The notes: generated from the sequence alone by a model not told the origin. 64,000 nt of DNA from Gp6-AA40 sp035496255 (GCA_035496255.1 DATJEU010000122.1:18195-82194); one strand, 5' to 3'. Numbered from the stretch's first letter, positions 1-8,880 are shown. Made by a program: numbers and translations.

Positions 1-2533
1 CGGTGATGTTCAGGCTGAGCGAGTCGGTCGACTGCGTCTGCGCCCCGAAGCGATCGGCCAGGGTCACGAAGTTGTCGAGGAGGCGGGCGTTGGCTGCCGA
101 CGTGATGTTGAGCACGTTCGCCAACTGGCCGCCACCGCCGCCGGGCAGTCGCGCATCGCTCGGGATCAATACGGCGAAGCTGTCGTAGTCGGCCGGTCCG
201 ACATTCCGATTGTCGGTGGCGCTGAAGTTCAGCAGCCACCGCCGCTGGTAGCTGAATTCCGCCGACATGCGCGGCAGCAGCTGCTGCTGGACCGACGCGC
301 CCCACTGCCAGTCGCCGGAGCGCACGCCCCAGCCCTTCGTCAACGTCGGGTCGAGCGTGGACGCCACCACTTCGGTGCCGAAGTTCGGGCTGCCGACGCC
401 GCACGTGTCGATCGAGCCGGTGGTCGTCGGGCTCTGCGCCGCCTGGCTCATGAGGTCGCAGTCCACCACCTTGTCGTTGTTGTTGTCGGTCCACTGACGC
501 GAGACCGACGTCGACAGCCGCCCGATCGGGTTGTTGGTGATGAAGAAGCCGGCGTTCTGCGCCGCTTCGAGATAGCGGCCGAAGTTGAACTTCACCGACG
601 TCTTGCCGTTGCCGAACACGTCCATCGCGACGCCGCCACGCGGGGTCAGATCGTTGTACGACGACCCGTCGGTGAACGGGAACGACTTGCCCTGTGGAAA
701 GAAGCGGACGGGGATGATCTCCTGCGCCGGGAAGTAGCTCCACGCGTGGTCGTAGCGCAGCGCGCCCTGGAACGTGAAACGTCCCACCGTGTAGGAGTCC
801 TGGAAGTAGTACGCCATCGTCCGGACCCGCTGCTTGCGCGTGAACTGGTTGATGGTCTGCGTGAACTGGTTCGGCACGGCGTTGTTGAACCGATAGGTGA
901 GGAACTGATCGTTGCTGAAGTTGGTCTGGTTGTCGCTCATGTGAGCGCCCTGGTACCCGAGCTTCATGTTGTGCGCGCCCATCACGTACGAGGCGCTGGC
1001 CTGGAAGTTGAGGACCACCGTCCAGTTCGACGCCCAGTTCGGCGAGCGGTACGTCAAGTTGCCGATGCCGTGTTCACACGGCTGTCCGGGTGAGGTGACC
1101 GGGATCGTGGTACCCGGCACGTTGCCGGTGCACTGATCGAGGACGCGAATCAGGTTCGGATCCTGGCCCGGCATCGGCGCGCCGCCCCAGCGGCTCATAT
1201 AGGTGCCGAAACCGGCTTGCAGCAGCAGTTTGTTGGTGCGCGGCGACGTCCAGCGCAACTGCTGGATGCGCTGACCGAAGTGTCGGTAGGTGCCCACTTC
1301 CGGAGCGACCGATGCGGAGCACGACGGCGTCGGCGAGGCGCCCGCGCAGATGATTTGACCGGCATCCGAGTGGCGGCATCCCTTCGCGTCATCCGAGAAG
1401 GCCGCGCCTTCACAGGGCACCTGCTCGTCCCAGAGGCCGCTCACCTTGTTCTTCGGGCTGACCTGCGCCGTAAGGCGAAGCGCCTGGTTCTGGAAGGCGG
1501 CCGCCTGGTAGGCGGGACGCGTCTTGTCCGGAACGTAGGTCCACTTCGTCGGATCGTTCGCATTCAGGTTGGCGTACATGCCGGGCACCGTGTTCTCGTA
1601 GCCCTCGTTGCGCACGTTCAGGAAGAACCACAGCCGATCCTTCTTGATCGGTCCGCCGACCGCGGTGTTGTAGTCCCACAGATTCTTGAACGCCGCCGGC
1701 GTGGTCGCGCCGCGCGACTGGAGGTCGGCGTCGTAGTTGTCGCCGACCATGCCCTCGGTGACCTTCGAGAAATAGAGCTGCCCGGAGAACTGGTTGCCGC
1801 CCTCCTTGGGCACGATGTTGAGCGTCGGGCCGCCGACTTCGGATTCGCCAAGGCCGCCGGAGGCGGTCAGGACGATTTCCTGCGCGTTGTTCACGTCGGC
1901 GACGTACGCCGACACGCCGGCGCCGTTGAACGCGGTGCCGACGCTGATCCCATCCACCTGCAGCCGCCCTTCGTTCGATCGTCCGCCGGCGCCCCCGAAC
2001 ACCACCATGTTCGGCGCCACTTGCGTGTTCGACGCCGCGCCGGACTGCGTGACCGTATTCGGCATCAGCGTCATCAGGCCGGCGTAGGAGCGGGCAGCCG
2101 GAATCGCGTTGATCACGTCGTTACTCAGCGTCGTCTGACGGCTGACGCTCTGGACGTCGACGATCGGCGTCTCGCCGGTGACGACTACCGTCTCCTGGAG
2201 GGCGCCGACTTTCATGTCCGCGTTGATCGTGGCGATGAAGGATCCGGAGAGCTGAATCCCCTCGCGCTTGACCGTCGTGAAACCAGCCAGCGAGAACGTG
2301 ATGGAGTAGGTGCCGGCCCGCAGATCGAGGATGCGGTACTGACCATCGCCATCGGTGGTCGCCGTGCGAACCTTTTCGATCAGTTCAGGGTTGGCGGCTT
2401 CAACGGTGACGCCCGGCAGCACGGCTCCGGACGCATCCTTCACCACGCCGGTGATGCTCGCCTGGGCGAAGACGAGCGATGGAACGACGAGTAATCCCAC
2501 GAACGCCAGGCTTGCGGCGCAGAGTCGGCGCAT
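1..2533 (-). CDS. TonB-dependent receptor, Oar-like, with carboxypeptidase-regulatory N-terminal domain (3' end cut by window edge)
   Basis: The frame is open from an ATG at 2533 to the window edge, about 844 codons, so the C-terminal barrel end is missing. The protein begins with a signal peptide (MRRLCAASLAFVGLLVV...VFAQ). An Ig-like carboxypeptidase-regulatory domain follows (ITGVVKDASGAVLPGV ... DGQYRILDLRAGTY), then a plug-like region (RQTTLSNDVINAIP, LQVDGISV) and aromatic-rich barrel strands. This order is the Acidobacteria-type large outer-membrane receptor family, thought to import oligosaccharides or peptides using TonB energy. A purine-rich ribosome-binding site (GAGAGGGA) precedes the ATG. 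The substrate cannot be told from sequence. No stop or frameshift was seen in the visible part. Confidence 0.88.
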   Translation of the reverse strand, partial: MRRLCAASLAFVGLLVVPSLVFAQASITGVVKDASGAVLPGVTVEAANPELIEKVRTATTDGDGQYRILDLRAGTYSITFSLAGFTTVKREGIQLSGSFIATINADMKVGALQETVVVTGETPIVDVQSVSRQTTLSNDVINAIPAARSYAGLMTLMPNTVTQSGAASNTQVAPNMVVFGGAGGRSNEGRLQVDGISVGTAFNGAGVSAYVADVNNAQEIVLTASGGLGESEVGGPTLNIVPKEGGNQFSGQLYFSKVTEGMVGDNYDADLQSRGATTPAAFKNLWDYNTAVGGPIKKDRLWFFLNVRNEGYENTVPGMYANLNANDPTKWTYVPDKTRPAYQAAAFQNQALRLTAQVSPKNKVSGLWDEQVPCEGAAFSDDAKGCRHSDAGQIICAGASPTPSCSASVAPEVGTYRHFGQRIQQLRWTSPRTNKLLLQAGFGTYMSRWGGAPMPGQDPNLIRVLDQCTGNVPGTTIPVTSPGQPCEHGIGNLTYRSPNWASNWTVVLNFQASASYVMGAHNMKLGYQGAHMSDNQTNFSNDQFLTYRFNNAVPNQFTQTINQFTRKQRVRTMAYYFQDSYTVGRFTFQGALRYDHAWSYFPAQEIIPVRFFPQGKSFPFTDGSSYNDLTPRGGVAMDVFGNGKTSVKFNFGRYLEAAQNAGFFITNNPIGRLSTSVSRQWTDNNNDKVVDCDLMSQAAQSPTTTGSIDTCGVGSPNFGTEVVASTLDPTLTKGWGVRSGDWQWGASVQQQLLPRMSAEFSYQRRWLLNFSATDNRNVGPADYDSFAVLIPSDARLPGGGGGQLANVLNITSAANARLLDNFVTLADRFGAQTQSTDSLSLNIT

Positions 2534-2706
2534 TGGACAGTCCCTCTCTCCCGTATGGTCGAAGTGCGAAGTTCGAAGTCCGACGCGCGAAATCCGAAGT
2601 TCGACGTCGGAGTTTTGGTGCGTGAGGTTCGGGCGCGGATTATGCCCTCGACTGTGTCAGCCGGTTGTCAAAAATCAGTCAAAGCCGCGGCAGCGGGACG
2701 GAGTGG

Positions 2707-2822
2707 CCGGCTTCAGCCGGGCCGAGTGGGTCGTACGACCGGCTTCAGCCGGAGCCGGCCCTGGCAGGCCGGCTTCACTCATGCCATCGGCCGGCCCCTC
2801 GCAGGTCCCGGCTTCAGCCGGG
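2707..2822. repeat. Cluster of CCGGCTTCAGCCGG palindromes
   Basis: The 296-base gap between the receptor and the next gene carries three copies of the perfect palindrome CCGGCT-TC-AGCCGG, at 2707-2720, 2739-2752 and 2807-2822. The third is extended to CCCGGCT...AGCCGGG. A degenerate copy lies near 2768-2795. The same palindrome recurs at 28328-28343. No ORF with family features was seen in the gap. The copies could act as terminators or nucleoid or REP-like sites. Confidence 0.75.
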
Positions 2823-2829
2823 CGCAAGG

Positions 2830-4077
2830 TCAATAGGTAACTGGGGTGAGGTAGGCCTTCAGGAGCCGGGCGAACCGGCGGTCCCGGCGGAAACCGTCGG
2901 CCAGCGGATCGACGCCAAGCGAATAGAGGCCGCCAACACTCTCGTCGATCGCGCGTTCGAGCTCACGAAACGCGTCGTCCACATTGCCGAGCGCCAGGTG
3001 GAGCCGCGCCACGCCGTACGAGTCCACGTACTCGGACTTCCGGCGGACGAGCAGGTCCCGGAGGATGGCTCGTGCCTCCTTGTCGCGATCGAGCTTGGTC
3101 AGGCACACGCCTTCCGAGGCACGTAACCACGACAACCCCTGGGAGATGACGACGCCGACGCGGTATTGCTCCAGCGCGGCGTCGAGCTGCCCGGAATATT
3201 CGAGCGCCGTGCCGTAGAAGGCGCGTGCCAGCAGCAGGTACGGGTGGAGTTGGATGGCCTGGGCGCCGAGCGACAGGGCGACGTCGAACTCGCGGCGCCA
3301 TAAACGGACAGACACTTCGGTGGCAGCCGTCAGCGGCAGCAGCGGGTCGGCCGTGCGGGCGCGGCCGACCGAATCGAGCGCGGCATCGAGATCGCCGCGC
3401 GTGACGTTGAGAAGCGTCTGGCGCACGTGGGCGACTGCCAGCGCCGGTTTGTCCGCGATCGTCTGCTCGAATTCGGCGGCCGCTTCGTCGAGGCGGCGTT
3501 CGTACAGGTGCAGCCCGTGCGCGTAGTTGCAGCGCAGCTCCGGCGTGAGCCCGACGAGATCGACGGCGCGGCGATGGTTCTCCTTGAACCGCGGGTAGAT
3601 GTCGCGGCCGGCGCGCGTGCCGAACGACGCCAGCATCAGGTAGGCGGCCGATTGTCCCTCGAAGGCCCGATGATCGCGCGGCGCCTCGGTTGCCGCGTGC
3701 TCGAAGCATTCGATGGCGCGTTCGAACCCTTCGCGCGAGCGCTGATTGAGAAAGTGCCAGCCAAGCCGGATCAGGGTGTCGGACTTCGGGATGAGCAGGC
3801 TGTAGCCGCCCTTCGGCTGCCGCCGGATCCACGACCCGCAGTCCTGGAGAATCTTGCGAACCTCGGCGATCGTGACGTCCACCGTGTGGCGCGAGACCGA
3901 CGTGCCTGCCCACGCGTCGGCGATCAGCCGGTCGTAGTCCACTGCGCGGCCGCCATGGTCGGCGAGCGTGCGCAGGGCCTGGAATGCCTGCGGGCGCATG
4001 CGTAACTCCACGCCATCGCGCAGCAGCCGGTTCGATGCAGGGTCGAGCGTGAATGGACCGAAGCTGATTTCCGCCAT
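2830..4077 (-). CDS. Winged-helix (OmpR/CadC-type) regulator with TPR repeats
   Basis: The 415-residue protein starts with MAEISFGPFTLDPASNRLLR, the typical N-terminus of a CadC-like winged-helix domain (about residues 3-98). The recognition region reads SRHTVDVTIAEVRKILQD. The remaining 300 residues are helical with TPR-like periodicity (AFYGTALEYSGQLDAALEQY, LHLALGNVDDAFRELERAI). No membrane helix is visible, so it is probably a cytoplasmic DNA-binding regulator whose TPR part senses a ligand or partner. The frame stays open upstream to a TTG at 4299, but similarity starts only at the ATG at 4077, so that start is used. It lies 83 bases downstream of a methyltransferase on the same strand. 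Targets are unknown. Confidence 0.8.
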   Translation of the reverse strand: MAEISFGPFTLDPASNRLLRDGVELRMRPQAFQALRTLADHGGRAVDYDRLIADAWAGTSVSRHTVDVTIAEVRKILQDCGSWIRRQPKGGYSLLIPKSDTLIRLGWHFLNQRSREGFERAIECFEHAATEAPRDHRAFEGQSAAYLMLASFGTRAGRDIYPRFKENHRRAVDLVGLTPELRCNYAHGLHLYERRLDEAAAEFEQTIADKPALAVAHVRQTLLNVTRGDLDAALDSVGRARTADPLLPLTAATEVSVRLWRREFDVALSLGAQAIQLHPYLLLARAFYGTALEYSGQLDAALEQYRVGVVISQGLSWLRASEGVCLTKLDRDKEARAILRDLLVRRKSEYVDSYGVARLHLALGNVDDAFRELERAIDESVGGLYSLGVDPLADGFRRDRRFARLLKAYLTPVTY

Positions 4078-4160
4078 GTGTTCGCCGCGAACGCTCGTCG
4101 GGGCAGGCCTTTCGCCTCCACGCAAGCCACGGCGGGACCACCCCGGCTTGGCGAAGGTGG

Positions 4161-5093
4161 CTAGACCCGCCCTTTCCGAAACACCGCAAAATGGTATTCG
4201 ATCCACCGGTTCGCCAGCGCCGTCTGCAGGGCGCTGCCGCCGAGGAGCGGCGCGAGTCGTACCGATAGCCATGTCTCCCTGGCAACCCCCGGCAGCCAAC
4301 CGGTAAGGGCTGCCAGCACCGCGATGGCCCGATCGCGCGGACGCCGCAGTTCCAGATGCGGCGTGAGGTCAGTCGTCGCGATCTGCGTGAACCCCGCCGC
4401 CTTGGCCATTGCCGAGAGTTCGGTCGGCGTCAGCAGCGAATTGACGTGCCATCCGCGCGTGAACCGCGCGATCGTGCGGTGTGCGCGCGGACCGCCCACG
4501 GCCGCGCGCACGTCATCGCAGAGGATCAGCGTCCCACCCGATCGCAGGATGCGGGCGGCCTCCGAGAAGAAGCGCTCCGGCGACGGTCCGTGCACGAACG
4601 ATTCGATCGCGTAGGCGAGATCCGCCGTGTCGAGATCCGCGGGCAGCGCCGTGTAGTCACCTTCGATGATCCTCACACGGTCGGTGAGTCCCAGCGTCGC
4701 GACGCGCTGCTGCCCGAGACGCGCCTGCACCGGACTGAGGGTGACACCGGTACCGCGAATGTCACGGGCCGCCGCCAGATAGATCAGGCTCGCGCCCACG
4801 CCGCACCCAAGATCGACGACGTGCTGACGGGGACTGTCGATCTCGCGGGCAATGAGGTTCTCGATGTAGCGAAACGCATCCGCCCGCGTGCGCACGCCTG
4901 GTCCCCAGACGGCGCGATGGATTGCGCCGATCTCTCCGCCCTGGCCGTGCCGGACGAAGGCGCTCGTGTTGCGGTCGTAGTACGTCCGAACCTGTCCGGC
5001 CGTGAACGTGGAGCGGGCCACGGGGAGTTGTACCACGAGGGGCCGGGCTTCGAGCACGCGCGTGCCGTTTGCGCTGCCTTCGTCGAGGACCAT
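4161..5093 (-). CDS. Class I SAM-dependent methyltransferase
   Basis: The 310-residue protein has motif I VVDLGCGVGASLIYLA at about residue 92, followed by GTGVTLSPVQARLGQQR and the GDYTALP / AYAIESFVHGPSPERFFSEAARILRSGG segments of the ubiE/type-11 small-molecule methyltransferase fold. The 70-residue N-terminus (TAGQVRTYYDRNTSAFVRHGQGG) resembles cyclopropane-synthase- and terpenoid-type methyltransferases, but the substrate cannot be assigned. It is divergent from the EfpL-like gene and upstream of a winged-helix/TPR regulator on the same strand. Expression may be linked to that regulator. Confidence 0.8.
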   Translation of the reverse strand: MVLDEGSANGTRVLEARPLVVQLPVARSTFTAGQVRTYYDRNTSAFVRHGQGGEIGAIHRAVWGPGVRTRADAFRYIENLIAREIDSPRQHVVDLGCGVGASLIYLAAARDIRGTGVTLSPVQARLGQQRVATLGLTDRVRIIEGDYTALPADLDTADLAYAIESFVHGPSPERFFSEAARILRSGGTLILCDDVRAAVGGPRAHRTIARFTRGWHVNSLLTPTELSAMAKAAGFTQIATTDLTPHLELRRPRDRAIAVLAALTGWLPGVARETWLSVRLAPLLGGSALQTALANRWIEYHFAVFRKGRV

Positions 5094-5126
5094 GGGCCAA
5101 GGGTTGCGCGCATAGCGACTCGCAGA

Positions 5127-5148
5127 GGCCGACCTTCAGGTCGGCCTG
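5127..5148. repeat. Hairpin element AGGCCGACC-TTCA-GGTCGGCCT
   Basis: A perfect inverted repeat with 9-base arms and a TTCA loop lies in the intergenic region between the divergent methyltransferase and the EfpL-like gene. It belongs to the same dispersed hairpin family as those at 9805, 21181, 25948 and 26032. Confidence 0.7.
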
Positions 5149-5184
5149 GAGTCCGTCGCCCGGAGTCTGAACTCCGTAGCCCTG

Positions 5185-5190
5185 TACAAT
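5185..5190 (+). promoter_or_regulatory. -10 box for the EfpL-like gene (probable leaderless start)
   Basis: TACAAT ends 10 bases before the ATG at 5201. A transcript starting about 7 bases after the box would have almost no leader, and no Shine-Dalgarno sequence is present. No convincing -35 was seen. Confidence 0.45.
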
Positions 5191-5200
5191 CAGCACTCAC

Positions 5201-5776
5201 ATGGCGAGTCTGATTGAAGCAATCGATATCAAGCGGAAGATGTTCTTCGAACACGAAGGAGCGCCGTATCACTGTCTCGACGTGGAGGTCTCGAAGCCGA
5301 CGGCGCGCGGCGGGCAGACGCTGGTCCGCATCAAGATGCGCAACCTGATCACGCGCGCAGTGTTCGACAAGACATTCAAGGCGGGCGAGAAGTTCAAGGA
5401 GCCGGACCTGGTCGTCGAGCCGGCCACGTACCTCTACGCCGACAACGACGGTTTCCACTTCATGGACACCGCCTCTTACGAATCGTTCGCGCTCGGACGC
5501 GACGTGCTCGGTGACGACGCGGGGCTGCTGGCGGAGAATCTGGAAGTGCAGGTGCAGAAGTTCAACGGCCGGCCGATTGGCGTCCAGTTTCCGCCGATCG
5601 TCGAACTGACCGTGACCCACACCGAGCCCGGCGTCCGTGGCGATACCGCCAGCGGCGGCGTCACCAAGCCGGCGACGCTCGAGACCGGTCTCGAGATCCG
5701 CGTTCCGTTGTTCATCAAGGAAGGCGAGCGCGTGAAGGTCCACACCGAGACGCGCGATTTCGCGGGCCGCGCGTAG
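5201..5776 (+). CDS. efpL: EfpL/YeiP-type elongation factor P paralogue
   Basis: The 191-residue protein covers all three EF-P domains: KOW-like N-terminus, central OB fold, and the C-terminal signature SGGVTKPATLETGLEIRVPLFI. It rescues ribosomes stalled on proline-rich motifs in the EF-P family. The tip loop reads KPTARGGQTL, matching the PTARG loop of E. coli YeiP (EfpL) rather than the PGKG loop of canonical EF-P. The tip residue is therefore Arg36, not the modified lysine. A second EF-P lies at 60007. The gene is monocistronic with a near-leaderless promoter. EfpL identity rests on the loop and length; it may also be annotated simply as elongation factor P. Confidence 0.85.
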   Translation: MASLIEAIDIKRKMFFEHEGAPYHCLDVEVSKPTARGGQTLVRIKMRNLITRAVFDKTFKAGEKFKEPDLVVEPATYLYADNDGFHFMDTASYESFALGRDVLGDDAGLLAENLEVQVQKFNGRPIGVQFPPIVELTVTHTEPGVRGDTASGGVTKPATLETGLEIRVPLFIKEGERVKVHTETRDFAGRA

Positions 5777-5885
5777 CGGCTCCAGTCACCAAGAGGCCAT
5801 GACGCACAAACGACGGAACACGACGATCGCAATCGAAGAGTGATTCGTCGATGTCCGTCGTGGTGTCTTTTGGGGGCGCTCCGAG

Positions 5886-6368
5886 CTACTCGTCGCCCGC
5901 CGTGTCCCGCAGGCGTGCCGCGAGAGCGCCGAGCACGCGCTCGGTGGCGGCCACCTCCTGGCTGGAGTGGGAGCGCAGCAAACCCCGGACGGTGCTCTCG
6001 AGGGTGCCGCGCTGCTGGCGATTGGCGGCGGTGCCGCGCGGCGTCAGCGTCAGCAGCCGCCGTCGCGCATCGTCTTCGTGGCCGGTGCGGGCGATGAACC
6101 CGCCCGCTTCCAGCCGCTTGAGGATTCCCGACATCGTTCCCGGATGGACGTGCATCAGCGCGGCGAGACCGCCGCCGGAAATGCCGGCATGGCGGCCGAT
6201 CAGCAGCAGGGTCATGCGCTGGGCGACGGTCAGGCCCAGCGATGACTCCATCCGCTTCGACACGCGTTCGAGCTCGTGATCAATCGACCAGATCAGCCGC
6301 ATGAAGCGCAGTACGCGATCGTCACGCGCTTCGACGTCCTCGACCAGCCGTTCGGCCGTCGACGGCAT
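5886..6368 (-). CDS. MarR-family transcriptional regulator
   Basis: The 160-residue protein has the MarR helical dimer and winged-helix layout. SSLGLTVAQRMTLLLIGRHAG precedes the recognition helix HPGTMSGILKRLEAGGFI, and the wing is RTGHEDDARRRLLTLTPRG. Its ATG overlaps the TGA of the upstream ClC gene (ATGA at 6366-6369), so translation is coupled. A near-perfect AT-rich palindrome upstream of the operon (8156-8177) is the obvious autoregulatory operator. The likely role is ligand-relieved repression of the ClC operon. The ligand is unknown. Confidence 0.88.
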   Translation of the reverse strand: MPSTAERLVEDVEARDDRVLRFMRLIWSIDHELERVSKRMESSLGLTVAQRMTLLLIGRHAGISGGGLAALMHVHPGTMSGILKRLEAGGFIARTGHEDDARRRLLTLTPRGTAANRQQRGTLESTVRGLLRSHSSQEVAATERVLGALAARLRDTAGDE

Positions 6369-8023
6369 CAGCGGACCTTCCTCAGCGTCGTTGACTGGAA
6401 CAGGAACGGAATCGAGAACACCCGCTCGCGCCGGTGCTCGGCTTCCAGCAGTTGCACGCGGCCCTGGAGCAAATCGGAGAGCGTGACGATGCCCGCCGGC
6501 TGCCCCGACTCCCGGTCGAGCACCGGCAACTGGGTCAGATGCGCATTCGCCATTCGGTTGACGACCACTTTCAACGTCTCGTCGCTATAGGCAAACGCCG
6601 AATTCCAGTGCAGCGCTTCGTGCAGGCTCGGCACCGTGTCCGCACTCATCACCTCGCGCACGAAGATGATCTCGAGCGGATCCACCTCGTATTCGCGTGA
6701 CAGGTGGAAGCCGCGCCGCGCCACCTTCTCCGTGAGGATCGACCGGCGCAGCGTCAGGACGGTGAACCCGTGTGCCACCGTGACGGCGACGAGCGCCGGC
6801 AGGATGATGTTCACGTCATGCGTCAGCTCCAGCGCAAAGACGACCCCGGTGAAGGGCGAACGCATCGTTCCGCCGAGGATCGCCGCCATGCTGACGAGCG
6901 GCCAGAAGCCGGCACCGAGATTGGGCAGCACGGCGCTCTCGAGCCCGCCGAGCGCGCCGCCCATCATGAGCAGTGGCGCGAGGACGCCGCCCGACGTCCC
7001 GGAGCCGAGAGCGATTGCCCAGATCGACGACTTGACGACCAGGATGCCGAGCACCTCGGAGCGTGGCACGTTGCCCTGCAGCAGCGCCGCAATGACGTCG
7101 TAGCCGACGCCGAGCGCCTGCGGGAAGAGCAGGCCGCCGACGCCGATCGCGATGCCACCGATCGCCGGCCACCACATCCAGTGGATGGGCAGATGTTCAA
7201 ACGCGTCCTCCGACGCGTAGACGGCGCGCGTCAGCAGGTACGAGAGCGCGCCGGCCGCGAGTCCCGCAAACACGCATCCCACCAGTCCCCACGGTCCGAT
7301 GAAGATCGGATGTGCCGGTACGGGGAACAACGGACCGAGGCCGACGAGATAGCGCCTCGCGGCGGCGGCGGTGGCGCTGGCGATGGCCACGGGAATGAAG
7401 CTGCGCGGCTTCCACTCGAAGAGGAGCAGTTCGACGGCAAGCAGTACTGCGGCGAGCGGCGTCGCGAATGTTGCCGACATGCCGGCTGCCGCGCCGGCGA
7501 CGAGCAGTGTCTTGCGCTCGGCGCTGCTCAAATGCACGAACTGCGCGATGAGCGAGCCGAACGCGCCGCCGGTCATGATGATCGGCCCTTCGGCGCCGAA
7601 CGGGCCGCCGGACCCGATCGAGATCGCGGCGGAGATCGGTTTGAGGATCGCGAGATTCGGTTCGACGCGACTGCCCTTGATCAGGATCGATTCGATTGCT
7701 TCCGGAATCCCGTGGCCGCGGATGCGCTCGGAACCGAAGCGCGCCATCAGACCGACGATCAGCGAACCGACCACCGGCACCGCGATCACCCAGGGGCCGA
7801 GCGTGTGCATCGCCGGCGACGCAGGCGCCGTGCTGAAGCGCTGAAAGAAGAAGAGATTGGTGCAGATGTTGATCAGCGCGATCAGCCAGACGGACAGATA
7901 GGCGCTGATGACACCGAGCGCGCAGGCGATCAGCGCCAGCAGGAAGACTCGCGGGGTCGCTGTGAAATCGCCTGGCTCCTGCGTGGGCAGGCCGCCAGGT
8001 TCATGCATCCCGGCCGGCCTCAT
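6368..8023 (-). CDS. ClC-family chloride channel/transporter with C-terminal CBS domains
   Basis: The 551-residue membrane protein has the ClC signatures in order: GHGIPEAIES (usual GSGIP), GAEGP holding the external gating glutamate, PLAAVLLAVELLLFEW, and GTSGGVLAPLLMMGGALGG (usual GxFxP). About ten membrane segments are followed by a cytosolic CBS pair (VREVMSADTVPSLHEAL..., LTQLPVLDRESGQPAGIVTLSDLL). Aligned by eye to E. coli ClC, the internal proton glutamate (E203) position is leucine, suggesting channel-like rather than 2:1 antiport behaviour. The start is either 8023 or the ATG at 8008, which has a better-spaced AGG. It is upstream of and coupled to marR, and overlaps a small membrane ORF. 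Confidence 0.87.
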   Translation of the reverse strand: MRPAGMHEPGGLPTQEPGDFTATPRVFLLALIACALGVISAYLSVWLIALINICTNLFFFQRFSTAPASPAMHTLGPWVIAVPVVGSLIVGLMARFGSERIRGHGIPEAIESILIKGSRVEPNLAILKPISAAISIGSGGPFGAEGPIIMTGGAFGSLIAQFVHLSSAERKTLLVAGAAAGMSATFATPLAAVLLAVELLLFEWKPRSFIPVAIASATAAAARRYLVGLGPLFPVPAHPIFIGPWGLVGCVFAGLAAGALSYLLTRAVYASEDAFEHLPIHWMWWPAIGGIAIGVGGLLFPQALGVGYDVIAALLQGNVPRSEVLGILVVKSSIWAIALGSGTSGGVLAPLLMMGGALGGLESAVLPNLGAGFWPLVSMAAILGGTMRSPFTGVVFALELTHDVNIILPALVAVTVAHGFTVLTLRRSILTEKVARRGFHLSREYEVDPLEIIFVREVMSADTVPSLHEALHWNSAFAYSDETLKVVVNRMANAHLTQLPVLDRESGQPAGIVTLSDLLQGRVQLLEAEHRRERVFSIPFLFQSTTLRKVR

Positions 8024-8114
8024 CCTCGCGCCGGCTGGCGCGATCGACGCGGTAGAGAATCACGAAAATCGTTGCCAGGCCGGCGGTCGTCAGGAAGGCC
8101 ATCGTTTCGAACAC
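8001..8114 (-). CDS. Small single-pass membrane protein (leader ORF of the ClC operon)
   Basis: A 37-codon ORF begins with GTG at 8114, eight bases after a GGAG, or with the ATG at 8102. It encodes one hydrophobic helix, MAFLTTAGLATIFVILYRV, followed by a charged tail (DRASRREDEAGRDA). It overlaps the ClC start by about 20 bases, so it is the first cistron behind the operator. It could be a real small membrane partner of the channel or only a coupling leader. No homologue is recognised. Confidence 0.5.
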   Translation of the reverse strand: MFETMAFLTTAGLATIFVILYRVDRASRREDEAGRDA

Positions 8115-8155
8115 GGGACGAACTCCAGGAGGAAGGAATGGTGACGGGTGGACTG

Positions 8156-8177
8156 AATAGTTGTAATTGCAACTATT
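8156..8177 (-). promoter_or_regulatory. MarR-type operator palindrome upstream of the ClC-MarR operon
   Basis: AATAGTTG-TAATTG-CAACTATT is a perfect inverted repeat with 8-base arms, strikingly AT-rich in a GC-rich region. Its form (TAGTTG...CAACTA) is typical of MarR-family operators. It sits 42-63 bases upstream of the GTG at 8114 of the first small ORF in the operon. Confidence 0.75.
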
Positions 8178-8389
8178 AGTGTAGCATGGGGCGGTTGGAA
8201 CTGGCTGGTGGGTAGTGGGCGGTAGGTAGTGGCTGGCGGCTTGATGAGGAGTGGGGAGTGGGTCGCGGTGGGAAATTCGCAGCAACACTGTTCAGTCACT
8301 GCTATGGACGATTCAGCAAGCCGGGCAATCAACCGGGATCGACGCCCCGTCCCCTTACCAGCCACTGCCCAGCACCCACCAGCGAGGCC

Positions 8390-8863
8390 CTACCGCTTAG
8401 GACACGTTTGTGGCAGCAGGCGGAACGATTCAACGTCGATCATGACTTCGTTGTAGCCGCCGAGCGTGGTCGGGCCGCCGCCAACGGGCGACTGCGGCCG
8501 GCCGCCGCCGATGCGGACGCCGCCGCCGAGATCGATGCCGCGCGTGTCGTCGAGATCGGCGCGCCGGATCCGGCCGGTGATCTCGATCATCGAGGGGGTC
8601 TGCTTCTTGATGTCGGCGAGGACGTCTTTCTTCGCGTTCATCTTGAACCGGCGTCCAGCCTTGATCACGCCGACGCCTTCGGTGGCGGGTGCGTCCTCGC
8701 TGATGAACGTGCGGTTGTACGCACAGCCGGGAATCTGCACGCGCACCTCGTTCTTCGGAAGCGGCTTCTCCTGGGCCCGGGCAACCCCGGGGAGGGCGAC
8801 GAGCGCCGCAGCGATCACGGCGGCGTGCGTGAACGGCACGGAAGTGAGCGCACGAGATGTCAT
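8390..8863 (-). CDS. Secreted protein of unknown function
   Basis: The 157-residue protein begins with a clear signal peptide (VIAAALVALPGVARAQ). Its mature part starts EKPLPKNEVRVQIPGCAYNRTF and has alternating hydrophobic stretches (SMIEITGRIRRADLDDTRGI, YNEVMIDVESFRLL) suggesting a small beta barrel. Two cysteines (CAYNR, near the C-terminal QTCPKR) could form a disulfide. I do not recognise the family. It is divergent from the 71-residue zinc-ribbon gene, 17 bases away. The 210-base stretch beyond its stop (8180-8389) shows only GT-rich sequence and no gene. Confidence 0.7.
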   Translation of the reverse strand: MTSRALTSVPFTHAAVIAAALVALPGVARAQEKPLPKNEVRVQIPGCAYNRTFISEDAPATEGVGVIKAGRRFKMNAKKDVLADIKKQTPSMIEITGRIRRADLDDTRGIDLGGGVRIGGGRPQSPVGGGPTTLGGYNEVMIDVESFRLLPQTCPKR

Positions 8864-8880
8864 GAGAGTAGTGTACGCCC

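Noticed and set aside
1217..2494. A 425-codon plus-strand open frame
   Set aside because: It is antisense to the TonB-dependent receptor, has no family features, and arises from high GC. The minus-strand frame gives a clear signal peptide, plug and barrel.
6704..8179. A 491-codon plus-strand open frame opposite the ClC gene
   Set aside because: The translation is Arg/Asp/Glu-rich without domains and runs through the operator palindrome. It is a shadow of the ClC gene.
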